Shown piece by piece: positions 34,993 through 43,599 of a DNA stretch of 64,000 nt. Source of the stretch: Caldilinea sp. CFX5 (GTDB lineage Bacteria > Chloroflexota > Anaerolineae > Caldilineales > Caldilineaceae); the NCBI GenBank assembly GCA_021405325.1, contig QWII01000051.1, forward strand, positions 3,201-67,200. The letters are read 5' to 3'. The notes below the pieces were generated by a model. It saw nothing but the letters and a program-made list of their open reading frames with translations, was not told where the DNA came from and made no database searches. Position 1 is the stretch's first letter, and every line of letters begins with the position of its first letter. The translations under genes were made by a program, and so were the position numbers.

Positions 34993-36507
34993 TCACAGAC
35001 GACGGTAGGCGGCAAACCGGTAGACAATCACGAGCGAAACCAACACGACAACCGGCGCAAGGCTGACGAGTAGTGTTGCTGCCGGGCCACTGATCACGTT
35101 GCGCGGCTCCTTGCTTACTGTGCTTAAAACGCTGCTTTGGGTCGGTGTTGGTGCAGCTACCGTTGGGATAAGGATTGACACGGGCGTCGCAACGGGCGGC
35201 GCTGGTTGCGTCGGTAGCGGCGCCAAGGAAAGTTCAGGTGTATCCAGGACTTTGTAGGAGTACCAGACCCCGTTGGGTTTGCAACAGAAATCTGTACGCC
35301 AGGTAACAAGCAGGACATTCCCCTGACTGTTTACGGCGCGCGCATTAATTGGATCAAAGGAGCTATCTCCTTTTGTATCTACGACCCGTGGCCCGGAAAC
35401 AACCGCTTCGGGGCCGGACCAATTACCACCGCGCCATACACTATGCCACATGCCATGAATGTCAGGGGCGTCAGTGATGCGCTGCCCGAAAAGCAAATGC
35501 AACTGATCCTGACTGTCCACAACAAAAGAGCCGGCGTCGTTCATGCCGACGTGAATAAAGGGTGTAAGGGGTTGTGACCAACTTTGACCGCCATCCTCTG
35601 AGCGTTGGATGACCAGATGCCCATCCATGGTAGCGTTATAATACACGGCAAACAGCGTGCCGCCCTGTTCGATAATCGTCGGGGTTTTTGTCCCAAGCCC
35701 GCCGTCCACACTGACCAGCATGACAGGTTCGCTCCACTGACTCTCGCCGACCTTTAGCCTGGCATAATAGACGCCACGTCCGTAACCAAAATTGTCGTCC
35801 ATATTCCAAACCATGTGCAGCCAACCGGATTGGCCTAGCTGCATCTGCAAGCTAGTGGGCAGCACATCCTCTTCGTAGACAAAAAAGAGGGCGACTGGCT
35901 CTGACCAGGTATCACCACCATTCGTCGAAAAGATTGAAAAAAGACCGGCGTTATTGCTGACGCCCCCATAAACAACGACTAGGCGTCCCTGATCATCGCC
36001 GGCGATAGCGCCCGTCTCCGGCACAAGCGCATCTTTACCAATCGCAACGGGAGGGAGCCAGACATTGGCGTTGTTCATGTTGGTCGCCGGCGCTTTCGTG
36101 TAATAGAGATTCGCTTCCGTCTCGTCACCGCCAAAGAAAATCAGATGCATCATGCCGGTTTGATCTAAGAAGGCCCCCAATAGCCGGGCTTCATGTTTTA
36201 TCGGTGATAATATGATATCGATAGGTGAAGTCCAGCCATTGGCCAAAGTCCATTGGTTATAAACGATGGCGATCTCTTTTCCTTCATCACTAACCTGTTG
36301 CGAGGTAAACGCGTGGACAGTCCGGTTTTGGTCAGCGACCAGATAGGGTGGACTTGCATCATCCGCATAGCCGGGAATGCGTGTTTGCGGACTCCAGGCC
36401 GTAGGCCCTTGGGCCAGCAGGCGCAAGCTGCTCAAACTATAGGTAATACTCAACATCATGAGGATGCTGCCGACATAGAGCAGCGTTTGTTTTACCATAA
36501 CGCGCAT
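34993..36507 (-). CDS. Sialidase-like (Asp-box/BNR) secreted protein with C-terminal membrane anchor
   Basis: 504 aa from ATG 36507. The N-terminus MRVMVKQTLLYVGSILMMLS is a signal sequence or signal anchor. Two Asp-box motifs are clear, STNGGDTWSEP and SEDGGQSWSQPL, the sign of a six-bladed sialidase-type propeller. A Pro/Thr-rich linker (PLPTQPAPPVATP...) precedes a final helix, LLVSLAPVVVLVSLVIVY, and the basic tail RFAAYRRL. It is therefore a surface protein held by its C-terminus. Whether it cleaves a glycan or only binds one is open. Confidence 0.75.
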   Translation of the reverse strand: MRVMVKQTLLYVGSILMMLSITYSLSSLRLLAQGPTAWSPQTRIPGYADDASPPYLVADQNRTVHAFTSQQVSDEGKEIAIVYNQWTLANGWTSPIDIILSPIKHEARLLGAFLDQTGMMHLIFFGGDETEANLYYTKAPATNMNNANVWLPPVAIGKDALVPETGAIAGDDQGRLVVVYGGVSNNAGLFSIFSTNGGDTWSEPVALFFVYEEDVLPTSLQMQLGQSGWLHMVWNMDDNFGYGRGVYYARLKVGESQWSEPVMLVSVDGGLGTKTPTIIEQGGTLFAVYYNATMDGHLVIQRSEDGGQSWSQPLTPFIHVGMNDAGSFVVDSQDQLHLLFGQRITDAPDIHGMWHSVWRGGNWSGPEAVVSGPRVVDTKGDSSFDPINARAVNSQGNVLLVTWRTDFCCKPNGVWYSYKVLDTPELSLAPLPTQPAPPVATPVSILIPTVAAPTPTQSSVLSTVSKEPRNVISGPAATLLVSLAPVVVLVSLVIVYRFAAYRRL

Positions 36508-36724
36508 AAAACCATATTTGATTCCTCGCCTATCTCCAATGGGCTTGCCGGCGGAAGTAAAGTCGTTCAAGTGGATTGGCGCCAAACGATTCCTCGCCAT
36601 GTCACGCTTGCAAGCGATGCTCGGTTGGCGATCTCCGGGCACGCTCCGCCCTTACTGCGCGTCTTTGGCTTGCGCAAAGGAGAGAAGCAAAATGATCGGT
36701 TGTACAATCTATCAACAGCTATTT

Positions 36725-36839
36725 CAGGACTTACGCAAGACGAATTACTGCCGGAGCGCCGCCATCCCTGGCGGCAAGCAGGGCCGCCAGGGATGGCGGC
36801 GCTAACCCTCTGGGTGCCCGGCGTCTTGCGTAAGTCCTG
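36725..36839. repeat. Two-stem palindromic element with CAGGACTTACGCAAGACG ends
   Basis: Exact 18-nt terminal inverted repeats (36725-36742 and 36822-36839) enclose a second perfect 20-bp stem (36756-36775 with 36783-36802). A 5-bp direct repeat TATTT flanks it (36720-36724 and 36840-36844), weak evidence for insertion. The rest of the 346-base gap between the antiterminator gene and the sialidase-like start shows nothing else. Confidence 0.8.
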
Positions 36840-36853
36840 TATTTTACGGAACG

Positions 36854-37354
36854 CTATACCGCTTGAATGTCGTAACTGCTGATCTCAGCGCGGGTCCAGG
36901 AACCCAGGATTTCCAGCAAGATTTGCACGCGTTCGGCGCCCTTTAACCCTTGTTGAAAGATCGCCTCCAGGCCGGTCAATGGCCCGTTGATGATCTTGAC
37001 CCGTTGGCCGGGTTTGAAAAGCCACTCCCCCCGGCGAAGAACCTTCTTTTCATAGGGCTGCAACTGTTGGCGCAGACCATCAATCACACTTTCCGGGACA
37101 ATGGCCTGCTTGCCGTCAAAATGAACAATGGTGCGTATGCCGACCATCCACTGCAAATTCCCGAGCCAAGGGTCCATCATATCCACCTGGGCAAACAGAT
37201 AGTGTGGGAAAAATGGCTCCAGGCGGATGCCCCGGCTGTAGCCCCGGTCAAATTGCAAGGTGGGGAAGTAGACTTCCACCCCCCGATCTGCCAACTGCCG
37301 GTTGACCAGCGGCTCTTTATGGGGCTTGGTGTAAATTAAGTACCAGCGCTTCAC
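36854..37354 (-). CDS. NusG/RfaH-type transcription elongation factor
   Basis: 166 aa from GTG 37354, chosen because AAAGGAG lies 6 nt upstream; the longer open frame runs through a palindrome. The NGN domain starts RWYLIYTKPHKEPLVNRQLADRGVEVYFPT and continues EPFFPHYLFAQVD; the C-terminal KOW part is FKPGQRVKIINGPLTGLEAIFQQ. Operon-specific members (RfaH, UpxY, LoaP) ride RNA polymerase and prevent early termination in long polysaccharide operons. Its place inside the cluster, with about 36 kb of same-strand genes after it, fits that job. Confidence 0.9.
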   Translation of the reverse strand: MKRWYLIYTKPHKEPLVNRQLADRGVEVYFPTLQFDRGYSRGIRLEPFFPHYLFAQVDMMDPWLGNLQWMVGIRTIVHFDGKQAIVPESVIDGLRQQLQPYEKKVLRRGEWLFKPGQRVKIINGPLTGLEAIFQQGLKGAERVQILLEILGSWTRAEISSYDIQAV

Positions 37355-37381
37355 GATGACTCCTTTCCCTGGTTTGTCACA

Positions 37382-37444
37382 CCCGCGCCAAGCCGGTCCG
37401 TGACCGGCGTTCCCGTCGCCGGTCACGGACCGGCTTGGTGCGGG
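37382..37444. repeat. 63-bp palindrome spanning the end of the O-antigen ligase gene
   Basis: Arms around GCCAAGCCGGTCCGTGACC and its complement, separated by about 7 nt. The TGA stop of the upstream ligase (37423-37425) lies inside one arm, so the element encodes that protein's last residues. It also forms the leader of the elongation-factor gene. Confidence 0.8.
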
Positions 37445-39081
37445 CGTTCCCGTTGGTCAAACGCCTGGCGGAGCCATTGCCCCGCTTGTTGGTCATTCAG
37501 GTATTCATACCACCACAAGCGGTCTTTGACCTGGGCGTACTGTAGATCCACCGACCGCCAGAGCGTTGCCGCCTGCTCGACATTGCCGGTGACAGCATAA
37601 GCTTCCCCCAGCAACCGTCGGATCGAATCACGCGCCGGCGCCGCTTCATACGCTTGGGTGAGTTGGGCCAGCGCACCGTGATAATTGCCGCGCGAGAGTT
37701 CAAGCTGCCCCAACCGTTCATGTACCGTGGCGCTAGCCGGATTGAGCGCCAGAACCGCCTGATAGTAAGCCGCTGCTGTGGTCAGATCAACGGCTCCTTG
37801 CCGCCGCAACTCATCCTGGATCGGCCAGGCGGGCCAATGGTATCGGCTCAATTCAGCCCTGGTTTGGGCCAGGACGCCCAGATTGGTATAGCCGCGCTCC
37901 TTCAGATCCGGTCTGCTACAAAGCAACAGGAGGGCCAGCACAGGGAGTAGACCGGCCACAGCGCTTCTGCCGACAACCAGCGGTGCGCCAGGGTGAGGCA
38001 CGACCGCCATTGGCTCCTGCTGCTGTTGATTGAGCCGCGCCCAGTAGAGCGTCAGCACAAAGCCCAGTGGTAGAAAGAGTACGGCAACGGTGGCGGTGGC
38101 ATATAATTCGGCATCGAGCAGACCATAGCTCAGAACGGCAAGTTGCGCCGCCAGCGCTGCCAACCAAAACCAGCGCTCATGGCTCCGGCTCTTTGGGTAG
38201 CTCGTAATGCTAAGCGCCAACAACAGCCCATGCATGAGCAAAAAAGCGAGCAGACCAGGTCGCCCCTGTTCGAGCGCAATCTGCAAGTACAAGTTATGGG
38301 CGTGATACCAATAGGGATCGTGCACCGACAACACATAGGTTGAATAGATCATCGGCGTCATCCCTAGCCCGCTTCCTGTAAAGTAATAGTCATGACTAAG
38401 GGCAAGACTCTCACGCCAGAGCGCCAGCCGTTCGAGCAACTCCCTGCCCACGGCTGTACGATTGAACAGCACATCCCAATCCGGTCGCAACAACAGCAAC
38501 AGATAAACGCTGATGGCGCTGATCACGCCGAGCGCAAGGAGGCTGTCACTCAGCCGATAAAGGGCGGCATAGGCGCCGGTGGACGGCTGGTTGCGCCCAT
38601 AAAGATAGCCGGCGCCCACCAACCCTACCGTTAATCCAAACAAGGCCGTGCGTTCAAAGGTCGCCAGCAAAAGCAGGAGCGCCATGAGCAACGCAACGAC
38701 GCCCGCCCAAACCAACAACGGTTGTCGGCATTGCCACTGCCACCAGACGCCGACCGCAGCCAACGGCAGCAAAACCATCAAGCCGCTGGCAACGGCGCCG
38801 CTGTTCTCATTGAAGCGCAGTCCGTAGGCCACACTGAGCGCCGCCACCCAACACGCACAGCCCAATCCGGCCAAACCGAGGATCGTCTTCGCATGGTAAC
38901 GGCCAAGCCAAGCAAGCCCCATCATCAACCCTAAACCGATCTGAAGGGGCGCAAAGCGCAGTAACGCCGCCTCCCGATTATAGGCTGCCCACAGACCAAT
39001 CAGCAGCGTCAGGTTAAACAAGAGCGCCGATGTCGTCACCAGGACCGTCATGGGCGTGAGCAGTTGTAAAGAACGTTTCAT
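37423..39081 (-). CDS. O-antigen ligase/polymerase-like protein with C-terminal TPR domain
   Basis: 552 aa from ATG 39081. About eleven membrane helices come first. A large outer loop has RELLERLALWRESLALSHDYYFTGSGLGMTPMIYSTY and YWYHAHNLYLQIALEQGRPGLLAF, with the conserved His of the family. After the last helix come about 150 soluble residues with two or three TPR-like repeats (AAAYYQAVLALNPASATVHERLGQLELSRGNYHGALAQLTQAYEAAP). This TPR tail is common in PglL/ligase forms of Chloroflexota-like genomes and may bind the acceptor or partner proteins. Confidence 0.85.
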   Translation of the reverse strand: MKRSLQLLTPMTVLVTTSALLFNLTLLIGLWAAYNREAALLRFAPLQIGLGLMMGLAWLGRYHAKTILGLAGLGCACWVAALSVAYGLRFNENSGAVASGLMVLLPLAAVGVWWQWQCRQPLLVWAGVVALLMALLLLLATFERTALFGLTVGLVGAGYLYGRNQPSTGAYAALYRLSDSLLALGVISAISVYLLLLLRPDWDVLFNRTAVGRELLERLALWRESLALSHDYYFTGSGLGMTPMIYSTYVLSVHDPYWYHAHNLYLQIALEQGRPGLLAFLLMHGLLLALSITSYPKSRSHERWFWLAALAAQLAVLSYGLLDAELYATATVAVLFLPLGFVLTLYWARLNQQQQEPMAVVPHPGAPLVVGRSAVAGLLPVLALLLLCSRPDLKERGYTNLGVLAQTRAELSRYHWPAWPIQDELRRQGAVDLTTAAAYYQAVLALNPASATVHERLGQLELSRGNYHGALAQLTQAYEAAPARDSIRRLLGEAYAVTGNVEQAATLWRSVDLQYAQVKDRLWWYEYLNDQQAGQWLRQAFDQRERPHQAGP

Positions 39082-39160
39082 GTTTGTTCGACCCGCCGCT
39101 GACAACCGAAGACACGCACCACGCCATCATCGCGTCTGATGAAGGTTAGAAAAATAAATC

Positions 39161-39268
39161 GTAACTACTCACCCCTCCCTAACCCTCCCCTGAGAAGGGA
39201 GGGAACTGTGGTACGCTCGACTGTTCCTCCCCTTCTCAGGGGAGGGTTAGGAGGGGGTGAGTAGTTAC
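39161..39268. repeat. GTAAC-end palindromic element, copy D, with 8-bp target duplication
   Basis: 108 bp with 38-nt arms (39161-39198 and 39231-39268) starting GTAACTACTCACCCC and ending GGTGAGTAGTTAC; the match is near-perfect. The exact direct repeat AATAAATC flanks it (39153-39160 and 39269-39276). The interior is CCT/AGG-rich and is echoed, in reverse orientation, by the decayed copy at 56367-56447. Confidence 0.88.
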
Positions 39269-39295
39269 AATAAATCGATATTGCAATAGGGACCC

Positions 39296-41023
39296 TTAGC
39301 TGCGCGCAAATTGTAACATCTGCCAGCCCACATTGAAGGCGCTCTTCGCCCCTTCCCAGCTATTCAGCCCCTTGAGAAAAGTCCAGATCGGCCCTGGGCG
39401 CAACGACCACTCTCTGGTGGCCCTTTTTTGCCAATATTCCAATTGTTCCGCCGTTAGATTCGCATAGTCCAAAACGGTCGATTGATCCATATCCACCTCT
39501 TCCCACTTGGTGCCGGGGCGGAACCAGTTGTTCTCCACCACCTCATAGAAGAAGGGCGTGCCGGGGTAGGGGGCAGCAATGTGGAACAGGGCAATATCCA
39601 GCGGCAACTGCTTGGCATAGGCCATGGTCGCGCGGATCGACTCCTCTGTTTCGCCGGGTAACCCGATGATAAAATAGCCCCAATTTTTGATGCCGGCGGC
39701 CTTGGCCCAGCGCAACGCCTTAAAGGCTTGCTCCTTTTTGTACCCCTTGCGGGCGCGTTGGAGGATCTGTTCATTGGCGCTCTCAATGCCCCAGGAGATC
39801 AGCCAGCAACCGGCCTGGCCCATCAACGCCAACAGCGCTTCATCGACATAATCGACGCGGCTGTTACAGGTCCAGCGAATGCGGATATCGCGCCGCAAGA
39901 GTTCCTCACAAAGGCTGACCACATGCTCCCGATTGACTGTAAAGAGGTCGGCGTACATATGGATGTTGTCAATGCCCAACTTGTTGAGATAGGCAATCTC
40001 GTCGCACATGTTCTCGGCGGAGCGCACCCGCACGCTGTTCTGGTAACTGACATGTTTGATGCAATACTTGCAGCCGGCCGGACAACCGCGACTGGTGACG
40101 ATAAAGGTGAAGGCGCCCTTCATCATCGGCATCCGTTGTTTATCCAGGGGCAGCAACTCATGTTTGGGTAGCGGCAGATCATTCAGATCAGGAATGAAAG
40201 GCCGGTCAGGGTTGATAACAATCTCGCCGTTGGGATGACGCCACGCCAGCCCGAGAATGGTCGCATAGGGGGACGCTGTCGCTGTCACCGGGAATTTATC
40301 TTGCACTGTTGCCGTGCCGACCCGTCTTGTCTGCGGTTGACTCGTCTCGGCCAACATCTTGCGCACTTGCGGGTTGCTGGGCGTCTTGTTTTCCAGGCGG
40401 TCGAGTAATTCGCGTAGCGTCATCTCCGGCTCGCCACGCAGGATAAAATCGAGGGCCGGGAAGGGGCGCATGGTCTCCAGCGTCATCGGGGTGACATGGG
40501 TGCCAAAGGCCATTGTCCTAGCGCCCAGCGCTTTGGCCAGGAAAACACCATACATATCATTCTTCAACGTCGGCGCCGTCACCTGGGTCAGGTAATATTG
40601 GGGGCGCTTTTCTTCCAACAACTTTTCAAACGCCGGCCAGCCCATGCGTAAGGCGTTGGCGTCAATGATTTCAACCGAATATTCCGGCAGCAAAATCGCC
40701 GCCAGTTGGGCCAGACTGACCTGCGGCCAGATCATATTTTCCCGACTGCGCCGCCCGACGCGGTGTTGACTGCGAATCCAGATCGCGCCATCGGGCGTCG
40801 GCGGGTTGACCAGCAAGACATCGACCGTGCCGGCGGGGCGGCTGGACGAGGTCAGCGTCTGGACGCTGGCGCCGGCATCGGGGAAATGGGATGGCCGCAC
40901 GGGTGGGATGCGTCGCGTCCCTAGGTTGTCACGAAAATCGGCGGTCAACTCGATGTTGATCGACTTGGTGGGCTGTTGGCTTTCCGTCCCCGTCGTCATG
41001 GTTTTGTCCTCAATACGCGTCAT
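39296..41023 (-). CDS. B12-binding domain radical SAM protein
   Basis: 575 aa. An N-terminal cobalamin-binding-type region begins VDVLLVNPPTPDGAIWIRSQ and includes LAAILLPEYSVEIIDANAL. The radical SAM cluster motif is CPAGCKYCIKH (CxxxCxxC), followed by INKLGIDNIHMYADLF-like and WGIESANEQILQRARKGY segments of the Elp3/MiaB-like barrel. Such enzymes methylate or rearrange unreactive carbons; here a glycan or lipid intermediate is the likely substrate, by context only. It lies between the membrane GT2 and the ligase. Confidence 0.88.
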   Translation of the reverse strand: MTRIEDKTMTTGTESQQPTKSINIELTADFRDNLGTRRIPPVRPSHFPDAGASVQTLTSSSRPAGTVDVLLVNPPTPDGAIWIRSQHRVGRRSRENMIWPQVSLAQLAAILLPEYSVEIIDANALRMGWPAFEKLLEEKRPQYYLTQVTAPTLKNDMYGVFLAKALGARTMAFGTHVTPMTLETMRPFPALDFILRGEPEMTLRELLDRLENKTPSNPQVRKMLAETSQPQTRRVGTATVQDKFPVTATASPYATILGLAWRHPNGEIVINPDRPFIPDLNDLPLPKHELLPLDKQRMPMMKGAFTFIVTSRGCPAGCKYCIKHVSYQNSVRVRSAENMCDEIAYLNKLGIDNIHMYADLFTVNREHVVSLCEELLRRDIRIRWTCNSRVDYVDEALLALMGQAGCWLISWGIESANEQILQRARKGYKKEQAFKALRWAKAAGIKNWGYFIIGLPGETEESIRATMAYAKQLPLDIALFHIAAPYPGTPFFYEVVENNWFRPGTKWEEVDMDQSTVLDYANLTAEQLEYWQKRATREWSLRPGPIWTFLKGLNSWEGAKSAFNVGWQMLQFARS

Positions 41024-41059
41024 GCCACATCCGCGTCAACTGTACGCTCGCCTGGCGCC

Positions 41060-42325
41060 TTACACTTGCGGCTGGATGGCCGGAAGGGGCGCACGCTCTT
41101 CGGCTTTTTCCCGCTGGGGCAAGCGTTCCTTTCCGCGCAGGTCATCGGCAACGAGGGCCTCGCGAATGCGCAAAGAATCAAGCACTTCCATCTGCACCCA
41201 GGCGATCATCAACTGAATACCGACCAGCGCCAGACACGCGCTGGTCAGATAGTAGAGCCACAAACGCGCCACCTCCCACCCCTGTAAGCCCAGAAGCAGG
41301 CTGATCCCAGCGATCAACACGCCAAAGAGAAAGCAGACAAGACCTGCCCAGCCAAAATGGCGATCCAAGCGCCGGGTCAAGCGCCGGCGGCCCCATAACC
41401 CTTGCTGCACCGGCGTCTTGTGAAAAAGCGCCACAAAGTAATTGAAACTCATCCCCAAGGCCAGGACGCTGACGCCGGCCACCGCCAGCACGAGGGCCGT
41501 AAAGAGCGCAAAGGCGACGACGGGGTTGACTTGATTAATGCCGGCCAGCCGGATCATGATCAGGTAGAGGCCAATACCGATCGCAATGAAGAGCGCCAAA
41601 AGCCCGAGCAGGCCAAGCGGTCGCCCCGGATTGTAATTCAAGCCGGTCCAGACAATGGACTGGGCAAAACGCATCCCATCCTTGATGACACTGAGCTTGG
41701 AACGACCAATGCGTTCGCTGTAGGGAATCGGCGTTTCGATCATCGTGAGTTGCTCATGCAGCGCGCGGGTACTCATCACCGGTGTAAAATTTAACCCATC
41801 GGGCAGGGGATAGAGCCGCGGCAACAGGGAACGATGAAAGATCCGCATTCCACTGGCCGCATCGGTCACCTGTCTGGCGCTGATCAGGCTGACGAGACGG
41901 GCAAAGAGCAGGTTGCCCACCCGCCGCACGAACGGCATCCGGCTTTCGGCGCCCCCCATGCGTGAACCAATCACAATGTCGGCGTTGCTCCGACAGGCGG
42001 CGGTATAGAGTTGCGGATAATATTCCGGCGGATAGGTGCCGTCGGCATCGATAAAAGCAAGCCATTCACCGGTTGCGGCGGCAAAGCCGGTCTTGAGTGC
42101 CGCGCCGTACCCACTATTGCGGAGATGGCGGATTAAACGGACCTCCGCGTTTGCCATGACGTGATCGGCGGTGCCATCGACCGAACCATCATCAACGACA
42201 ATCAATTCAAGGTCACTGATCCCAACCGCCGCCAGGTCGGCACGCGTCGCTAACACGCGCTGGATTATCGCCTGAATGCCGTCGGCTTCATTGAAGGCCG
42301 GTATTACCACCGAAAGCGTTGCCAT
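41060..42325 (-). CDS. Glycosyltransferase family 2 with C-terminal membrane domain (DPM1/GtrB-like)
   Basis: 421 aa. The GT-A domain has [73 protein letters not shown] and [14 protein letters not shown], the polyprenyl-phosphate glycosyltransferase pattern. Four hydrophobic segments follow (about 220-380), which would hold it in the membrane. It transfers a sugar to a lipid carrier. AGGAGG 8 nt before the ATG. It is the first gene of the minus-strand cluster. Confidence 0.9.
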   Translation of the reverse strand: MATLSVVIPAFNEADGIQAIIQRVLATRADLAAVGISDLELIVVDDGSVDGTADHVMANAEVRLIRHLRNSGYGAALKTGFAAATGEWLAFIDADGTYPPEYYPQLYTAACRSNADIVIGSRMGGAESRMPFVRRVGNLLFARLVSLISARQVTDAASGMRIFHRSLLPRLYPLPDGLNFTPVMSTRALHEQLTMIETPIPYSERIGRSKLSVIKDGMRFAQSIVWTGLNYNPGRPLGLLGLLALFIAIGIGLYLIMIRLAGINQVNPVVAFALFTALVLAVAGVSVLALGMSFNYFVALFHKTPVQQGLWGRRRLTRRLDRHFGWAGLVCFLFGVLIAGISLLLGLQGWEVARLWLYYLTSACLALVGIQLMIAWVQMEVLDSLRIREALVADDLRGKERLPQREKAEERAPLPAIQPQV

Positions 42326-42426
42326 TGTCCGTTCCTCCTATCTGCGCCAGGCGCCGGTAGTCAATGCAACGAGAAGCGCGCTTGGTTCTTCCTAAAACTT
42401 TTCTGCATCTAGTTTTGTACTGCGAT

Positions 42427-42455
42427 TTGCGCTTTTTCCTGGAAACATGTATAAT
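42427..42455 (+). promoter_or_regulatory. Promoter for a short orphan transcript
   Basis: A perfect -10 TATAAT (42450-42455) lies 17 nt after TTGCGC (42427-42432). It points away from the glycan cluster, into gene-free DNA, and starts a transcript at about 42462, right where a closing stem begins. Confidence 0.5.
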
Positions 42456-42461
42456 AAAAAA

Positions 42462-42602
42462 GGGTGACGCGAAACAGCCGTTGTACATAAAGTACAAGGT
42501 TTAAGCGATTTTTGTACACTGTTGAACGTTACCAGCGGACGCAGTGACAGAGATAGGGCACCCATAAGGTCAGTTATGTGTCAACAGAACTGACCTTTTT
42601 TT
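42462..42602 (+). ncRNA. Candidate structured RNA of about 140 nt, family unknown
   Basis: Between a good promoter and a strong terminator there is no open frame. The 5' end GGGTG (42462-42466) can pair with CACCC (42559-42563), closing a domain that holds a hairpin TTGTAC-ATAAA-GTACAA (42481-42497). The terminator follows directly. I could not match it to 6S, SRP, tmRNA or a riboswitch class from memory. No gene lies downstream on this strand for about 1.9 kb, so it would be a free-standing small RNA. Confidence 0.4.
42566..42602 (+). terminator. Rho-independent terminator
   Basis: Stem AAGGTCAGTT (42566-42575) with AACTGACCTT (42588-42597) and a run of seven T ending at 42602. It is oriented for + strand transcripts. 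Confidence 0.8.
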
Positions 42603-42643
42603 ATGGCTATTTGCTTTAGAATTATGCTAGATCTGCATTAATG

Positions 42644-42700
42644 GTAACTACTAAGCTCCTAACCAGTCACGGACTAGCTAGGGGTAGGCTTAGTCGTTGC
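42644..42700. repeat. GTAAC-end palindromic element, copy C (older)
   Basis: 57 bp, ends GTAACTACTAAG and CTTAGTCGTTGC (two mismatches), core CCAGTCACGGACT as in copy A. Flanking 8-mers CATTAATG (42636-42643) and CATCAATT (42701-42708) match at six of eight positions, as expected for an older insertion. Confidence 0.7.
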
Positions 42701-42722
42701 CATCAATTTTGCATTTTATTTT

Positions 42723-42809
42723 GGCTCATCTACGGAATGAACACCTGTCAGGTTTCCAAAACCTGACAGGTGTGGCGGGTCGAAACCTCACACTTTCTGT
42801 AGATGAGCG
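42723..42809. repeat. GGCTCAT-end palindromic element, copy E3, with 8-bp flanking repeat
   Basis: 87 bp, ends GGCTCATCTAC and GTAGATGAGCG, inner hairpin ACCTGTCAGGTTT / AAACCTGACAGGT as in E1 and E2. Flanked by TTTATTTT on both sides (42715-42722 and 42810-42817); this flank is low in complexity, so less telling than in E1 and E2. Confidence 0.8.
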
Positions 42810-43599
42810 TTTATTTTTATGTATTTTTTCCCTGTGTAGTTACTTTTAGATGAAAATGAAACTGACGTCTTAAGGCGGTACAGCACGCAATGAAAGCGCC
42901 TTTTCAAAAGCCAAAACTCAGCCATTCGGCGTCCCGCCGAAGAATTGATCTGGCGCTACAGTCGATTCTTATAAAATAGCAGTTGAGAACAGTTGGCGTT
43001 TCTGTTATTGCCTTTTACAGCAAAAACATCATTATCAGTACCAGGTAATTATAAAATATTACATGGAGATCTAAACGGAGACGAATTTACAAGCTTCCGG
43101 AACCATTTTGCAACGCATGCTAGGACTAGTTGAATACTGCACGATCTAACACAACCGTACTGATTTACTACAATAGAAGACAACAAATCTTAATGAAACC
43201 GCTGTCAGAGTGTGCAACCAGGCAGGGTTTACATATTACATTTCTGAAAGTTAGGTCGGTTGGGTCGTGATTTCCCAGCAAACGAATATTTCAATTAACA
43301 ACGTTCTAAAAAAGATTATATCATAATGTTGCAAAGAATGCAAGAGTAAATTTTTCGGAAATTCTTACAATATTTACTGAATTCATCGTGACAACCTACG
43401 GTATTTGTAAATTGAACAGTTCCATGATTAAGAACAAGAAGCGTATTTGAATAACAGAATTCCATCTTTGTAAAGTTCGGAGTCTGTAAGAAATTAAGTG
43501 ACGAATCAATCTGGCTTGCAATCGCTTGGAATAACCTTGCGAGCTAAAAAAGCTGAAAATTATCATTTTTTTTGAGCAAAGTTGCCGCAAACGCTCTGC
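42810..43599. other. AT-rich gene-free stretch
   Basis: About 790 bases visibly richer in A and T than the surrounding DNA, with no open frame I would call real on either strand. One short hairpin CGGCGTCCCGCCG lies near 42918. I see no tRNA, no repeats and no decayed gene that I can name. Confidence 0.6.

Noticed and set aside
37355..37426. N-terminal extension of the NusG-type protein to 190 aa
   Set aside because: The extra residues are encoded by a palindrome and overlap the ligase stop. A GTG with a well-placed AAAGGAG begins exactly at the NGN domain.
42462..42602. Known riboswitch or 6S/SRP/tmRNA
   Set aside because: Conserved cores of the classes I could recall (c-di-GMP, TPP, SAM, cobalamin, SRP tetraloop region) are absent, so only an unnamed RNA is claimed.
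43396..43590. 64-aa open frame on the minus strand in the AT-rich gap
   Set aside because: No ribosome site or promoter. Composition is what AT-rich DNA gives by chance.
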